This document shows positions 45,022 through 56,673 of a stretch of 64,000 nt of DNA, piece after piece. Made by a program: the position numbers and the translations under genes. This stretch comes from Lycium barbarum (lineage: Eukaryota > Streptophyta > Magnoliopsida > Solanales > Solanaceae), in the NCBI RefSeq assembly GCF_019175385.1, contig NC_083348.1, positions 44,166,950 through 44,230,949 on the forward strand. The letters are read 5' to 3'. The notes below the pieces were generated by a model that was given only the letters and a program-made list of their open reading frames with translations, was not told the origin of the DNA and did not search any database. Within the stretch, counting starts at the first letter, position 1. Each line of letters opens with the position of its first letter.

Positions 45022-48000
45022 TTTGATTATCTATAGTATGGTATATGGAAAAAAATGGAAGAAGTTGGTTCCTGCAAAGGGGGATTAAGGTCGGTATGAC
45101 GAGAACTGTGATGTCGGGTATTAAGTGAATAAGGATTGGGCCCTAGTCGCTAGTTATCCTATTTCACCCTCTTCTTAATGATATATGATCAGAGAATTTG
45201 CCGATAGTTCTAATCAGACCCCAATTTAACAGACAAATGGGAAAAAGGACTTAGCTACCGATACAAAGGACATGTAGTATTTATCTTCAGGCCGAGAAAT
45301 CAGCAAAATGAATCGCCAGTTGAGGCAAGTAAGGATGACGGTGGGAAGATACGACATGAAACTACCTCAAGACAACATGTAAATCAAATGGAAAGTCAGG
45401 ACGACCTGAGTAGGCAAAGACGAATGAAGACAACTGGGGGCTAGGACACAGAGGGTATATTGAGCAAGAATAGGAGAGACCGTGAGATGAAAGAGTTAAT
45501 AGATAAGCTGAATAAGAATCAAGGATAAATGAGCATAAAATAAAGTATAGAGAGGTAAAAGCAGAAAGGACCGAAATGCATCAAGGACAAGCAATCCCGA
45601 ATAATGAAAGGTTGAGCAGGTTGGAAAGTGTAACCGTAATAAGGAAGCATAGTGCAGGATTAAGTATAGTACGAGGGCAACACTAGAAGTCAAGAGGCTA
45701 CCACGACATACGACTCAAAGGAAAAACACTGGCTATAGGAGTGAAGCGAGTAAGGACTAATGCCGTAAGAAGACAAATGCAAGAAGATTCACCCAATCAG
45801 GAAAGTGAACTCAGGATTCTGGGATTTGCAACTCTGCTAGGTAGTAGGGAAATATTAGTAAGCATTGGGGGAAGACGAGGAACCAGATGACAAATTCATA
45901 TCAATAAGGCGAATTAAGTGTACAAAGCGTTAAGTAAAGCGAAGATCATATGCAGGCATGCATTCGTCTTAGTAAACGCCCAAACAATGTATATGAATGA
46001 AGTGAAAGGATACGAGGATCTTGACCACCTTAGACCCGCCTCAGAGAATTCTGGGAATTGACCAACATGAAGAAGGATGGAGTTCTACAATCTGGAAAAA
46101 AGGGCAAAGTGTATGGAAGACTAGACGGAAACAAGATAGTGGACGCAGATAACTGGACAACGGAACACTCTAAAACCCAGAGCAGGAGAGTAAGACAGCG
46201 GAGAAGGGATAGAGTTGAGAGAGTTGATGTCAGAAGGCAAAGTAGAAGGACTTCTGGGTCAACTGCGCTCTGCGAAAGTGCCAGCCTTCGAACGATCATC
46301 TTGGAAATAGCGGGACAGCACCAGGATTATCGCGAAGGGAATCAAGCATGGATCAGCAACAAGGTAAGACGCTTTAACCATAGGAGCATTCAACCATAGA
46401 TCTGACCATAACAAGTGTATTAGAGACCACCAACCCAAGAATTAAGGTCACAATGAGGAGAAAGCTAAAAAGGCCACACCAGGAAAACACGAGGGGAGTT
46501 CTAAGGACAAGACCCTAATCGTGTCAGGGGAAAAACTATGGACAAAGGTATTAAAGGTCGAAGTTGATCAAGCGAACCGCTCAAGCTATTCCAAACATAA
46601 GGTGTTATACGACGTTGGTAGCAGAGAGGCGAAGTGTAAGGAAGCATTCCATGACATGCTTGGAAAATATTGGTTAAGGACTATATTACGGGTAGTAATA
46701 CGAATAGGAGCGTAACTCAAGACTTATTGGTTTTTCTATAGAATCTTTTGAAGCGACTTAAAATATTTCAGCCACGGTGAGAGATACGAATATTGCCAAA
46801 GGCAAGTAAGTAACATGCGAATGGAATCTAAATTCTTCTCCGAAACAAGGTTGAGAACTCCAACCAGTTAGTCAGGAATGAAGAAAAGACTCAAACATGT
46901 GACAAAGGCTTCGGCATTCCTCGAGTTCTATTCTTTGCTAAAGAAGATTGGAGAAGGAGATAGAAGTAAAGGACGGGTTCTCAAAACATGAATAAGGTAT
47001 AGGTTGAAAGAGAGGGTCAGCATAGTTGGATGAGACTGGAAGGGCCTTAAAATGATGCGCCGGCTCAGGTAATACCCCTATTTGCTACTATGTATCCCAC
47101 CCATCGACTGGGACTTGATTAGTGGTATGTCGGTCAGTCGCCACGAGAGCAAGGGACAAGCTAAGTGCAGCAGGTAATGAGCACCCTATGCGAGGGTAAG
47201 CCACATAGGTAGTTTTGGTTAGCTGGTGGAATTCAAGTATGGATTAGTAAAGAAAGGTAAGTACACCTGTAAGGGAGGAGAGAAAAGAATAGGAAAGGAA
47301 GAATATAAAGGTAAGGTAACCACCTGGAAGAGATGAAATATGGATAATGGAAGTAGAACGGATATCGGGAAAGGGCCTAGACCTAGTCAAAAGGTGGAGA
47401 GGTATCTCCCGTAATTAAGAGGTAGAGGCGCAATCCGGAAATATCATAAGCAGAAGATACTGGAGCGAGGTATGATGCGATTGCAATGTGATTCGGTAAA
47501 CGACCATGGACTCAGGTATAAGCTACTGTACGGATCACCAAATTCCAAGACAAGCAAGGATGAGTAAGGTATAAGACAAAAGGGAGTACGACTAATCGTT
47601 GTCAAGAGCAGTGACAGTAGGACCATTAGGACAACAATGGAATTCACCCCCAAATCCTAAGTAACACCATCGCCTAAGAATTAAGCTCACTCGAGGAATA
47701 GTATAGTAAGGAACAATGATCAGATAAGGGGAAGCGGGCAATGACAAAATGACCAAAGATTGAGACATCAGAGTAAGACAGGCACTAAGTCCAAGTCCAA
47801 AACCGCAAGGAATGGGGTAAGCACAAAACCTATGGCCATTAAGAAGGTGTCACACGAAGGATGATTAAAGTGAATAGGCCTTAAAACAAGAACAACAGTA
47901 AGTAGATGCTATCAGCAGCCAAAGGACTGGAAGAACCAGAAACAGAATATCCCAAGTATTAGCCAGATCCAAGGAGCATATCATAACTTTGTCACCAAGA

Positions 48001-49066
48001 GCAGGCTGAGCGTTATCGGCACCCCCAAAGTTAGATATTAGATTAAGGATGAGGCAAGAAACTTTACGAGTAAATACACAAGATTGATGTAAAGGTATGG
48101 AAGTTTAGAACATTATTGCAAGAATTAAGGATAGTCATGAGGACTCCGAAGGCAGCCAGGAGGCAAATGAACCAAGGAAAGAGTACCTCGTACCACACTA
48201 ACTCAATGACAATAGGCAATAATGAAGGATTAAAATGTAAAAAAATAAGGACAAAAGAAGGCCGGGAAGACTCTGAGGATAACCGAGTAAATCCATTGAT
48301 CGTCAACTATTTCCATCTATACGCAAGGGTACAGAAAAGGAAGAAAAGGACTCTTGGAGGTAGATTATCAACAAGATAGACAGAGGAATTGGCCGAAACT
48401 AAATACAAGTTCAGAAGACGAAGATAAGAAGGACATCAGGTTCAAGTATACAGCGGTACCCCGTAGTTAATCAACGAAAAGGAAAACAAGAGTTAGTATA
48501 TGGAAGACAAAATGTCGAGCTGTAAAGGTCTTGCTCGCAAAGATAACTTGGGTGGCAATAAAGACAAGAACTTATGTTTGTGGACATGCGAAGCAAATAC
48601 GGACATTATCAACAGTATGCCATAGTACGACGGACCGTAATAAGAGAGAGGACCCCATACTTTCAAGGGCTTATGGAAGTATATGTATACACCGCACAAC
48701 ATGCCATGTGCATGACAGATCCAAGCAAACCAGGAAGGCCAAAAGTGACAAATGAGGTGTTTATGCGGACAGAGAAAGAAAGGTTGGTTCAGGACAGCCG
48801 AAGGTACTTGAGCCCATCCACACCCGACAACGAAGTAGACTCAGTGGTTATAGCTGGTCGGAAGGTAGTAGCTAAAGGAGAAGACGTAGGATGTAAGGAG
48901 TAATGAAAGGAGGATCTAGATTTAAGAGATAATCGGCTGAGGAAGCCTTCAAGAGAAGTGTTGGTGTATACATGCACACTTAAGTCCAATATAGATTCTG
49001 CCCCGTGGAATGATATTGGAATTCTAGGAAAATGGACTCGGCAAGTGAGGAAACCCTTCGACTGTT
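45022..49066 (+). other. T4 internal non-coding region
   Basis: About 4 kb, purine-rich on the plus strand, with many AAGGA/GGAAG runs and no ORF above about 110 codons. I find no trace of RT (no FIDD/YxDD context), RNase H or integrase motifs. Short frames such as 46058-46399 and 48574-48903 have no recognisable features. The sequence may be ancient decayed pol or unrelated filler. Confidence 0.7.
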
Positions 49067-49101
49067 AACATTCGAGGACGAATGTTCTTAAGGGGGGAGA
49101 A
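49067..49101 (+). promoter_or_regulatory. hairpin and polypurine tract of T4
   Basis: AACATTCG-AGGA-CGAATGTT (49067-49086), then AAGGGGGGAGAA (49090-49101) ending at the 3' LTR start. Same arrangement as in T2 and element D. Confidence 0.85.
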
Positions 49102-49907
49102 TGTTATACCCTGCCCTCTCGGAGCATGAGCATGCCACATATTTCACCATATTAATGGAATATCGAAGATGTCCCATAAAGTCTTGAAAGGTACAAGCCA
49201 TGGAAAGTACGTAACAATGAAGTAAAGGATGAATTATGATCTCGTAAGTCGTAACAGGGAAGGACAACCTTGGAACCGGGGGACATGACCCTTATTAAGT
49301 ATAATTAATGATAAATATCATGTATGGAAAGTTTCAAAAGGTTTCAGGATCAAGCGGATAGAAGAAAAGAAAGTTAATGGGACTTTGGAAGAAGTTGGTG
49401 AAATTTCGGGAGAAACTTTTGGTCAAAAAAGATGGGAGTGTAACTTTTAGCATACAAGGAGTTTTGAGGTTATTCAAGAGCCTAAAATGAATTTCGTCGA
49501 GTTTAGTTTCCAACGCAACAAACCGTTCATCAATACGACATCGGAGTAGGGAGTTACGAGCATTTTAAGACGAACTGCAAGAAGCCCGCGAAACAACGCA
49601 GAAATTCTAGAAACCACTTAAAAACCCACTAATTTTGGACCATGATGGTGGAATTCTGAAATTTAAGTTATTAAAGATGTCATACAAGCTTAGGAAGGTA
49701 AGAATCCTATCTTTATAATCATAGGTTTCGTTAATTCGAAGTTGTATTCGTTAATCATCGCATATGTGGTCAAATTGAGGTAAAGGGTGGAACCTGTTTG
49801 GGTATTGATTGTTGGGATGAAATTGATGTGGGGTCAGACTTGTTGTGATTTATGTTGTTGGGTATCTGATGAATTGAATGAATTGGGTATTGAATTATGC
49901 TAAATGG
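49102..49907 (+). repeat. T4 3' LTR, first part
   Basis: TGTTATACCCTGCC..., colinear with the 5' LTR from 41741. It ends at GCTAAATGG (49907), where inverted gag sequence of T5 begins. Positions 49717-49907 are present again at 53558-53755. Confidence 0.85.
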
Positions 49908-50687
49908 CCCCAATTCTTGCAATGAAGCCGTCAAGCAATCTCTGAACAGATGTGGCCCCAAGCCACTCACAAATCTATGCACTCGATCTCCCATGTCGGC
50001 AACCATAGTCGGGGCATATCTATCCAAAGAATTAAATTTCATGCTATACTCCCGGGCACTCATATTTCCTTGCTTCAAATTTAGAAATCTATCCGCTCTA
50101 GCTCGGCGGACCTCGGGTTGCAAATAGTGACGGATAAAAGCATCTACAAATTCTTGCCATACGAGTGGAGGCGCATTCTCTTGTCTCGATGCTATCCAAT
50201 TATTATACCACAATACCGCCACATCTCGGAGTCTATACGATGCCAACTCCACGGATTCAGTCTTGGAGGCATGAATAATTTTCAATGTCCTCAACATCTC
50301 ATCTATGAAACCTTGCGGGTCTTCATCCGGCTTCGACCCGAAAACCTCCGGAGGAATTAAACTCATAAAGTCACGAGCTCGGGTACTAGCTGACCGATCA
50401 CTTGGGCCTGCATTCTGCCGCTGTGCCTGAGCGGCAATCAACTGTGTCAATAGATGTATGGCCTCGGTCACTTGTTGACCCGAAGCAACCGGTGGAGGAA
50501 TTGGAGCTGGAGCTCCTCCTTGTTCTTCCACATTAGGCGGGTTGGAGGAAGTATTAGATAGGGCCTCATTATGTGACTCGCCCTCTTCTACATTCATGGG
50601 CGACTCTCTTTCTACCCGCCTTTTTGTCGTAGTCTTGCCCTTCTGGGCGGCGGTAGCTTTTCCCTTTAGCGGTATTTCTGAAATCAT
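49908..50687 (-). CDS. T5 Gag, N-terminal 260 residues, broken at the T4 junction
   Basis: Open frame reading [11 protein letters not shown] near the start, a Pro-rich stretch (residues about 60-70), then the Gag core [45 protein letters not shown] and GLGPHLFRDCLTASLQ at about 110-260. Gag would form the particle. The conserved start codon has become ATA (50675-50673); an in-frame ATG at 50687 lies in what would be the spliced-out leader. After residue 260 the frame continues into antisense T4 LTR for about 45 unrelated residues. Zinc knuckle, protease and Pol are lost, so it cannot act alone, but Gag is otherwise undamaged. Confidence 0.85.
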
Positions 50688-50865
50688 AACACACTATTAG
50701 GAGGGGAAAATCTTATAAGACAGCTCTATCGCACGGTCTCTTAAGAAGAAAGATGGTTGTTTTTCCTAAATGCCCTGTAGCCTCCTGTTTATTGATGTGG
50801 CACGCAACACACCATAAATAAGACTCTACTAGACACGGCTCGTAGACACTTCCTAGGACTGAACT

Positions 50866-50877
50866 GCTCTGATACCA
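50866..50877 (-). promoter_or_regulatory. T5 primer-binding site
   Basis: Minus strand TGGTATCAGAGC, four bases after the LTR end at 50882. Exact match to the T2 site. Confidence 0.9.
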
Positions 50878-50881
50878 CTTT

Positions 50882-53557
50882 TGTCAAGACCCGCCTAGGG
50901 GCCGCGACGGGTACCCGGGGCTAACCACCGAGCACCGCTCGTTCTATTACTCATTATACTCATTCAACGTTCCTTTATCAATTTTATACCCAAATTATAA
51001 GAAAGTCATCTTTCTTTAGAAAACATAAGTACTTTTATATACTTAGGCCCTTCGGCCATCAAAATAATGTGTACATATACATAGTAGCAACCTCGTGAGA
51101 CCATATAACCCACACTGCGTATCTACGAGCCTCTACTGGAGTACTAGACATAAGGACGGGACAGGACCCCGTCGTGCCGAACATATACAAATGTATACAA
51201 AAAGAATAATCAAGCACCTCCGGAAAATAGGAGTGCTATCAATCAGCTCCTACGAGTCTGGATCAAGCTCGCCTCCCTGTCTACCTGTGGGCATGAACAC
51301 ATCGTCCAAAGAAAATGGACGTCAGTACGAACATTGTACTGAGTATGTAAGACAGGAATGAAACAAATATAATAGAAGGATCATGAGCCATAAGAGAAGG
51401 ATATAACCTGCATAAGTTTCATAGGCAAATACATTTCGTACATATATCATATTTTACATAATCATGGCACATATGTCATCACATCACGTATATCATCATA
51501 TCATAATCCTCATCGTTAACCCGCGTCTGGGTAACCATCATATGCCGCCCACTAGTGGTGATCATGCCCGACCCTCTAGGCTCGGTGTAAACATAGCAGC
51601 CCGCCTTTGCGGTGACATGCCCGGCCATTTAGGCACGGGAATCATATGCAGCCCGTATTAGCGGTGACATGCTCAGCCATTTAGGCACGGTGGAATTGTA
51701 TCGTCATGTAGTCAATCATAACCCATCACTATCACATATCTCATGAACATATCATAATCTTATCATAGCTTGGCATTTTCATACATAACATGGGCATATT
51801 ACAAGCTAGCATTATTGATCATCTTATGGACATATCATGAATTAGCATCATTTCACATTTATCATTAGGAACATACATTTGACTTTGAAGGCAACTATGG
51901 CTATGTCGGGGTGACGTAAGGTCGTGAACCCCCGATTATATTGTGAACATTTATGAGTATTCTGCCTCACCTTGAAAGAAATAGATTATAAGGTGAGTGT
52001 TGACAATGATGACATCATTAACGTTATAGGAGCATCATATCATGAACTTTAGAATCTCTATACTTTTACTCATCATCATCATTATCATACTCGTATGTAG
52101 TTTTGGTATATTTACGGACTCATAAGCTCCATCATAGAGGAGGATCATGGAAAGCTTGAAGAATTCATGCCTTTGAAAGAAGGGATTAGCCTTACATACC
52201 TTTGTCGTTTAACTAATCTATAGCTTGCTTGTTCTCCTTTAATGCACACGTTCTACCTTCAAGAGAATTCGTATCGACATTAGTTAACAATTATAAGAAC
52301 GGACTTACTAACGCTAGAGAAAGTTGGATGGCATTTCCTTCGTTTATACAACTTTTCTCATATTCTATATCAACTCCCAAACATTCATAACAACGTTCAC
52401 AATATAGTAGACAACAATCGTCATTTATCCACATTATCCCCATTTCACAATTTCACTTTAATTCATCCATAATCATGACCATAGTTCACTATCGTGTTCT
52501 TTCACATATAATACTCATTCCATGTTCTACATGTCATTCATAACCTATTTACAATCTTAACATATCCATTTTCATGATTCATTCCAACTACTACTCAACA
52601 ATGTCACTATTCACACTTTCATGACCCATTTCCTATATCTTTCTACAATCCAAGTGTCTCCACTTCTCCATACTCTAAATAACATGCAAATACCATAAAA
52701 CTTACCTTAGATAGTGTAGGAACAAGTCTTGAGTGGTATTACTCTTCTTGCATCAAAACCCTAGTTCACCTTTCTTGAAATTTCTTGACTTGGATGAACT
52801 TTGATGTGCTTCTCACACTTAGTTTTGTGGATTTGATAAAGTTGATCATAAATTTTTCATGAATTCTTGTATATGAAATGTGTGGAAGCTTCTAGAGAAG
52901 TCTTGAGTTGTGGAGAATGGAAAATAGAAATGAAATAAATGAACTTGGGTCTCTTATTTAAAACTTGAAATCTTTCCCGACGCCATTATACGGTCCATAT
53001 AAATTTATACGGTCCGTATAATCGACCATAAAACTGCTCCCGTGACCATCCCTCTCTATGTCAATTTGACGGCACATTATACGGGCCGTATAATTTTATA
53101 CGATCCGTATAATTGACCGTGAAATCAACCCTTCAGTAGCTTCATTCTGTGGAACTTCTACGATCCATTATACGGTCCGTATAATATTATACGGTCCGTA
53201 TAATCGACCGTATAACCCATCTGTTCACTGAATCTTATTTTCGTCACTTCGTTTGATCTCCAATCCTTATGGAACCTTCTTAACACTTGTTTATCACCTC
53301 AATACCAATCTAAGGGACGTCATTACTCGTCTCTAAGACATCATTATGCCATCATTAACTCATCGTCCATAATTCCTACCCGACACATAACATTTCCTTT
53401 ACTTTCTTTGCCAAACTTCTTCCTTTTAGTCAAATGTCTTTGAATCTCGATTAAGATCATCAAATACTATTTCTTACTTATCCAAATCACCGTATACCTC
53501 ATTTTCCTCGCTAGCCTATTCACTGTACATTAACGGGGAATTTTCCAAGGTGTAACA
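50882..53557 (-). repeat. T5 LTR
   Basis: 2676 bp, same family as the T1 LTR. It holds palindromic TACGGTCCGTATA-type modules (about 52985-53215), donor-like CTAAG/GTAAG (minus strand, 52706/52705), hairpin units (about 51570-51700) and the double hairpin with stem 2 CGTCC/GGACG (51303-51341). Confidence 0.88.
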
Positions 53558-55477
53558 ATAATCATGGGTTTCGTTAATTCGAAGTTGTATTCGTTAATCA
53601 TCGCATATGTGGTCAAATTGAGGTAAAGGGTGGAATTATCTGTTTGGGTATTGATTGTTGGGATGAAATCGATGTGGGGTTAAACTTGTTATGATATATG
53701 TTGTTGGGTATCTAATGAATTGAATGAATTGGGTATTGAATTATGCTAGATAGGTTACTGTTTGTTTTACCGAAATTACGAGTTAAGCCCTTTATTAGAT
53801 TCTAAGAACTGGGTTTGGTTGTTACTATTGTTGTCGTTGTTGTTGATGGTTGTTGTTGTTATTTACTTTATGGCTATCAGACATATGCCTGGATGTAACA
53901 AAAATAGAGGAAGTGCTACCGAATTTTTCGTTAATCGAACTCTTCAAGATGATATGATTTGGATAAGATCAATCTACGGAATCTACGAAATTGACGAAAG
54001 GAAGTATTTCTCGATATAGGTTTCGGGATGAAGGTACGAGCGGTAGAATAAGGGAGCAAGTCGGGATTAGCAAGGCAGCAGAGCCAAGTATGTAAGGTTT
54101 AGCTGTCCTCATTTCCATGGCACGAGTCTTAGAGCTATTTATCTTGCATGCTCCTCCTTTCGAACCGTCTGAAGTTTTACAAAGAAAGGATACGTTTTTA
54201 TAAGAAAGCTGGATTTTGAGAAAAAGCCATGTTTTACGAGATTTACCGATTTTATGGAAAAGCATATTTTATACGATTTTCTCTAAAAGATCTTATTGAT
54301 TATGACTAAAAGTCCGTTAGTCCTTGACCTTTCTTAAATTCCACAAAATGTCACGTATAATCCTTATGCTTGTTTATTGATATCATAACTATTATTGATT
54401 ATCCTTTTGGCCTCGATATACATTCCATAACTAATTTGGAGGTCACGACTTTACGTCACTCCGAAAGGCCCATGTCTATTTCTTGAACTCTGCATGCATT
54501 TATAGCATTTATATATATACTCTATTTGCACTATTTTACTTACTGAGCTACGCTATAGTCGGCCGGGTACGGCACGTAGATGTGCAACCACTGATCAGTT
54601 GGGTATGTTTATCGAGTCCCGAAAAGGGCCGGGTATGTTATGATGATGATGATGATGATATGAATTTTCCCCGGACGTGGGATGCCCAGAACGCGGGATG
54701 CCCCGGACGCGGGAGGATATGATGATGATGATGCTTATTTTTAGAGTCCTACTAGGGTCAGGTACGTTATATAATATATATATATATATATACACACACT
54801 ATATTGCATATGAAAAATGGTTTTATCATGCATTACATATTAGCTGCTTTCAGATTATGTCCTTCATTTTTCTTATCTAATGGTTATGTCTTGTTTCATT
54901 ACCGTATTTCATCCTGCCTTACATACTCAGTACATATTTTCCGTACTGACTATTCCATTTTGGGACATGCATCTCGTGCTGTAGGTCAAGACAGGTTTAC
55001 TGAAGGTGCGCCGTGCTAGGAACATCGCCAGCGGGTCAGCAAGTGCCATTCATCTGGACTTACCTGTTTTGGTATATGATTATGAATGCATGGTTAATGT
55101 ATATATTTTGGATACGTAGGTGGAGTAGTCCCGACCTTTTATGAGCATGATGTTTCCTACTTTTAGAGGCTCGTAGACCCTGTGTAGTGTGTTGGTGTTG
55201 GTCGTAAGAATTATGTTCTGTTAAATGGGCCTACTGACTTATGATATTGTTTTGTGGCGGCCTCGTCGGCGCGCATACTGTGATTATATGTATATGTATA
55301 TGTAGGTGATGTTGTCTACTATTCTGTTTGGGTTTTGCTGAATGTAGGTGCCGCTAAGGCTTTATGCTAAGTTATTCCAAGTCCATTATGCTTATGTTAT
55401 CTAGTTCAGGTTAGCTCAGCCGAAATTCCGGCCGAGGGGTTGGGTGCCCTGTCACGCCTCCCAGCGGGGGTGTGACA
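53558..55477 (+). repeat. T4 3' LTR, second part
   Basis: Resumes with ATAATCATGGGTTTCG, repeating 49717 onward for about 190 bp with scattered differences, then continues colinear with the 5' LTR to GGGGGTGTGACA. It contains a second copy set of a GACGCGGGATGCCCC-like motif (54668-54712) that the 5' LTR has once, and the double-hairpin stem 1 at 54927-54949. Confidence 0.85.
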
Positions 55478-55482
55478 AGCAT
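55478..55482 (+). repeat. TSD of T4, right copy (AGCAT)
   Basis: Matches 41736-41740. Confidence 0.92.
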
Positions 55483-55781
55483 ATTGGCCGCAAACTCATC
55501 AAAATGGTCGTAGACAGATGTATATAGTTAGATGTTTTGTAACCTCATCGGTTCATGTTTTGTATATCATTTTAGCAGCCTTCTCGGGTTGTACATATGT
55601 GCATAGGATATGATGTTTACATAGACATGCTTATATCTATTGAAATGGTGTCTATCCCAGATCATGATTACTATGAGTTAACCATATGGTCCATCTAGAT
55701 ATGATTACCAGAAGTATGCTAAGAGGTGCTTGGTAGGTTATCTCTGGGTGCCCGTCATGGCCCTCCGGTTGGGTCGTGATA
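55483..55781 (+). repeat. T3 3' LTR, second part, with internal deletion
   Basis: Continues ATTGGCCGCAAACTCATC (like 35040), but at 55507 jumps from AAAATGG to TCGTAGACA, the equivalent of 35073 to about 36652 in the 5' LTR. About 1.58 kb, including TATA, leader and double hairpin, is missing. It ends GGGTCGTGATA. Confidence 0.85.
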
Positions 55782-55786
55782 GAAAG
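55782..55786 (+). repeat. TSD of T3, right copy (GAAAG)
   Basis: Matches 34635-34639. The last base of the T3 LTR before it is A of a mutated terminal dinucleotide. Confidence 0.85.
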
Positions 55787-55860
55787 AGCACTAACAAGTT
55801 AGAAGTAGGTTTCCGAGCGCTAACCCCGCCTACTTAAAAGCGAACCGTTATTAACACCAA
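55787..55860 (+). repeat. Tat/Ogre-like LTR, segment 3 (end)
   Basis: Sequence directly after the T3 TSD, therefore the continuation of 34634. It includes GAGCGCTAACCCCGCC and AAGCGAACCG. The exact end of the LTR and a primer site are not visible; the sequence changes character near 55860. Confidence 0.4.
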
Positions 55861-56596
55861 TGGAAGATTCAAGCCTGTTAGCTATCAAATCATCAAATTC
55901 TATGAATAGATTCGTCAAATCCACCAACGTTTTCCATTTAGAATGATTAGAACTCATTTCAAGAAGTTATCATCAAAACCCATTTTCTCTCTTTGATTCT
56001 AATGGATTTCTATCATGGATTCAAGCTTAGGAAGATTAAATCAATGAATACTAGGTTAGGAGACTTACCATTTCAACCAAGAGCTCTTCAATTTTCCCCA
56101 GATATGCTTAGAAAGTGATGAATGAAATGATAGGGGTTTAAGGGTTTTATCCAACCCTTTAATGATTCTGAAATCCCTTAATTCCGCTGCAACAGTCTTG
56201 AGTCTGCTACAGTGGGCTCGCGCTAACGAGACCACACTCGTTGCAGTGCATCCGCTACAGCGGACATCCGTCTGTTGTAGCGCCTAATCCCAAACATCGA
56301 TCACTCGCTATAGCGGGCCTGGTGCCACTACAGCGGACACCAGACACCAGAAAAATCTATTTTTTCACAAGTCCAACCTCGAAACCCGACAATCACCTGA
56401 GACCTCAAAGATACAAACCAAATATGCATTCACACATAAAAACGCGCCACGGAATCACTCATGGTCTCGGAATTCCCATCAGAAGTCGATTTGACCGGGC
56501 AACACCCAATGGCCTACGACCAACTTTCCAGCCAATAACCTAAAATACTCCCAAGTTCCTTGGGAACCGAACCAAACATCCTACCAAGTCACAATA
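55861..56596 (-). repeat. LTR-like fragment with CGCTGTAGCG palindromes, inverted
   Basis: Read on the minus strand this looks like U3 followed by leader of an LTR: repeated near-palindromes of the CGCTGTAGCG / CCGCTACAGCGG type (56188-56341), then a leader with a donor-like GAAATGG/TAAGTC near 56070. No ends or TSD can be named, so family and limits are uncertain. Confidence 0.4.
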
Positions 56597-56673
56597 TGTA
56601 ACGACCTGTTTGGTTATTTTTCTCCAAATTCCGTAGCTTGAAAATGATATTCTTGACTTGCGGGGATAGGTGG
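56597..56673. repeat. LTR terminus fragment TGTAACGACC
   Basis: TGTAACGACCTG at 56597 resembles an LTR end. About 77 bp later a new LTR begins. Orientation is undecided. Confidence 0.3.

Larger units (their letters stand above)
49908..53557 (-). mobile_element. T5: inverted, truncated Tekay copy (5' LTR + partial gag)
   Basis: On the minus strand: a full LTR (TGTTACACC at 53557 to TGACA at 50882), primer-binding site, leader and the first 260 codons of an open gag, then an abrupt join to the T4 LTR. The rest of gag-pol and a second LTR are missing. The T4 LTR resumes at 53558, but 191 bases earlier than where it stopped, so about 190 bp of T4 flank T5 as a long direct duplication. Simple integration cannot give this; a later rearrangement, break repair or misassembly is needed. 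Confidence 0.85.
41741..55477 (+). mobile_element. T4: non-autonomous LTR retrotransposon (LARD-like)
   Basis: LTRs of about 2.4 kb surround a 4967-bp internal domain that has a primer site, an acceptor-like AG plus ATG, a short decayed acidic frame, then about 4 kb without recognisable gag, protease, RT or integrase, and finally hairpin and polypurine tract. TSD AGCAT is intact. This is the plan of a large retrotransposon derivative that depends on enzymes of a partner, plausibly a Tekay element since LTR motifs, primer site and polypurine region are shared. LTR starts differ at roughly 15 of 112 bases, so it is old. Its 3' LTR is disrupted by T5. Confidence 0.8.
34640..55781 (+). mobile_element. 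T3: old, decayed Tekay-type element carrying the T4/T5 nest
   Basis: 5' LTR 34640-36917, broken gag-pol 37119-41340, 3' LTR in two pieces (41341-41740 and 55483-55781), with T4 inserted in the 3' LTR. TSD GAAAG is intact. The 5' LTR end and the first bases of the primer site are deleted: ...GGTTGGGT runs straight into ATCAGACCAG at 36918. The 3' LTR ends TCGTGATA instead of GTGACA. LTR starts compared by eye show about 13 differences in the first 120 bases, so this insertion is far older than T2. Confidence 0.88.

Noticed and set aside
46058..46399. 113-codon frame in the T4 internal region
   Set aside because: No motif, no start context, and no related frame in other copies here. Not reported as a gene.
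48574..48903. 109-codon frame in the T4 internal region
   Set aside because: Overlaps another frame of similar size and shows no domain; likely chance in purine-rich DNA.
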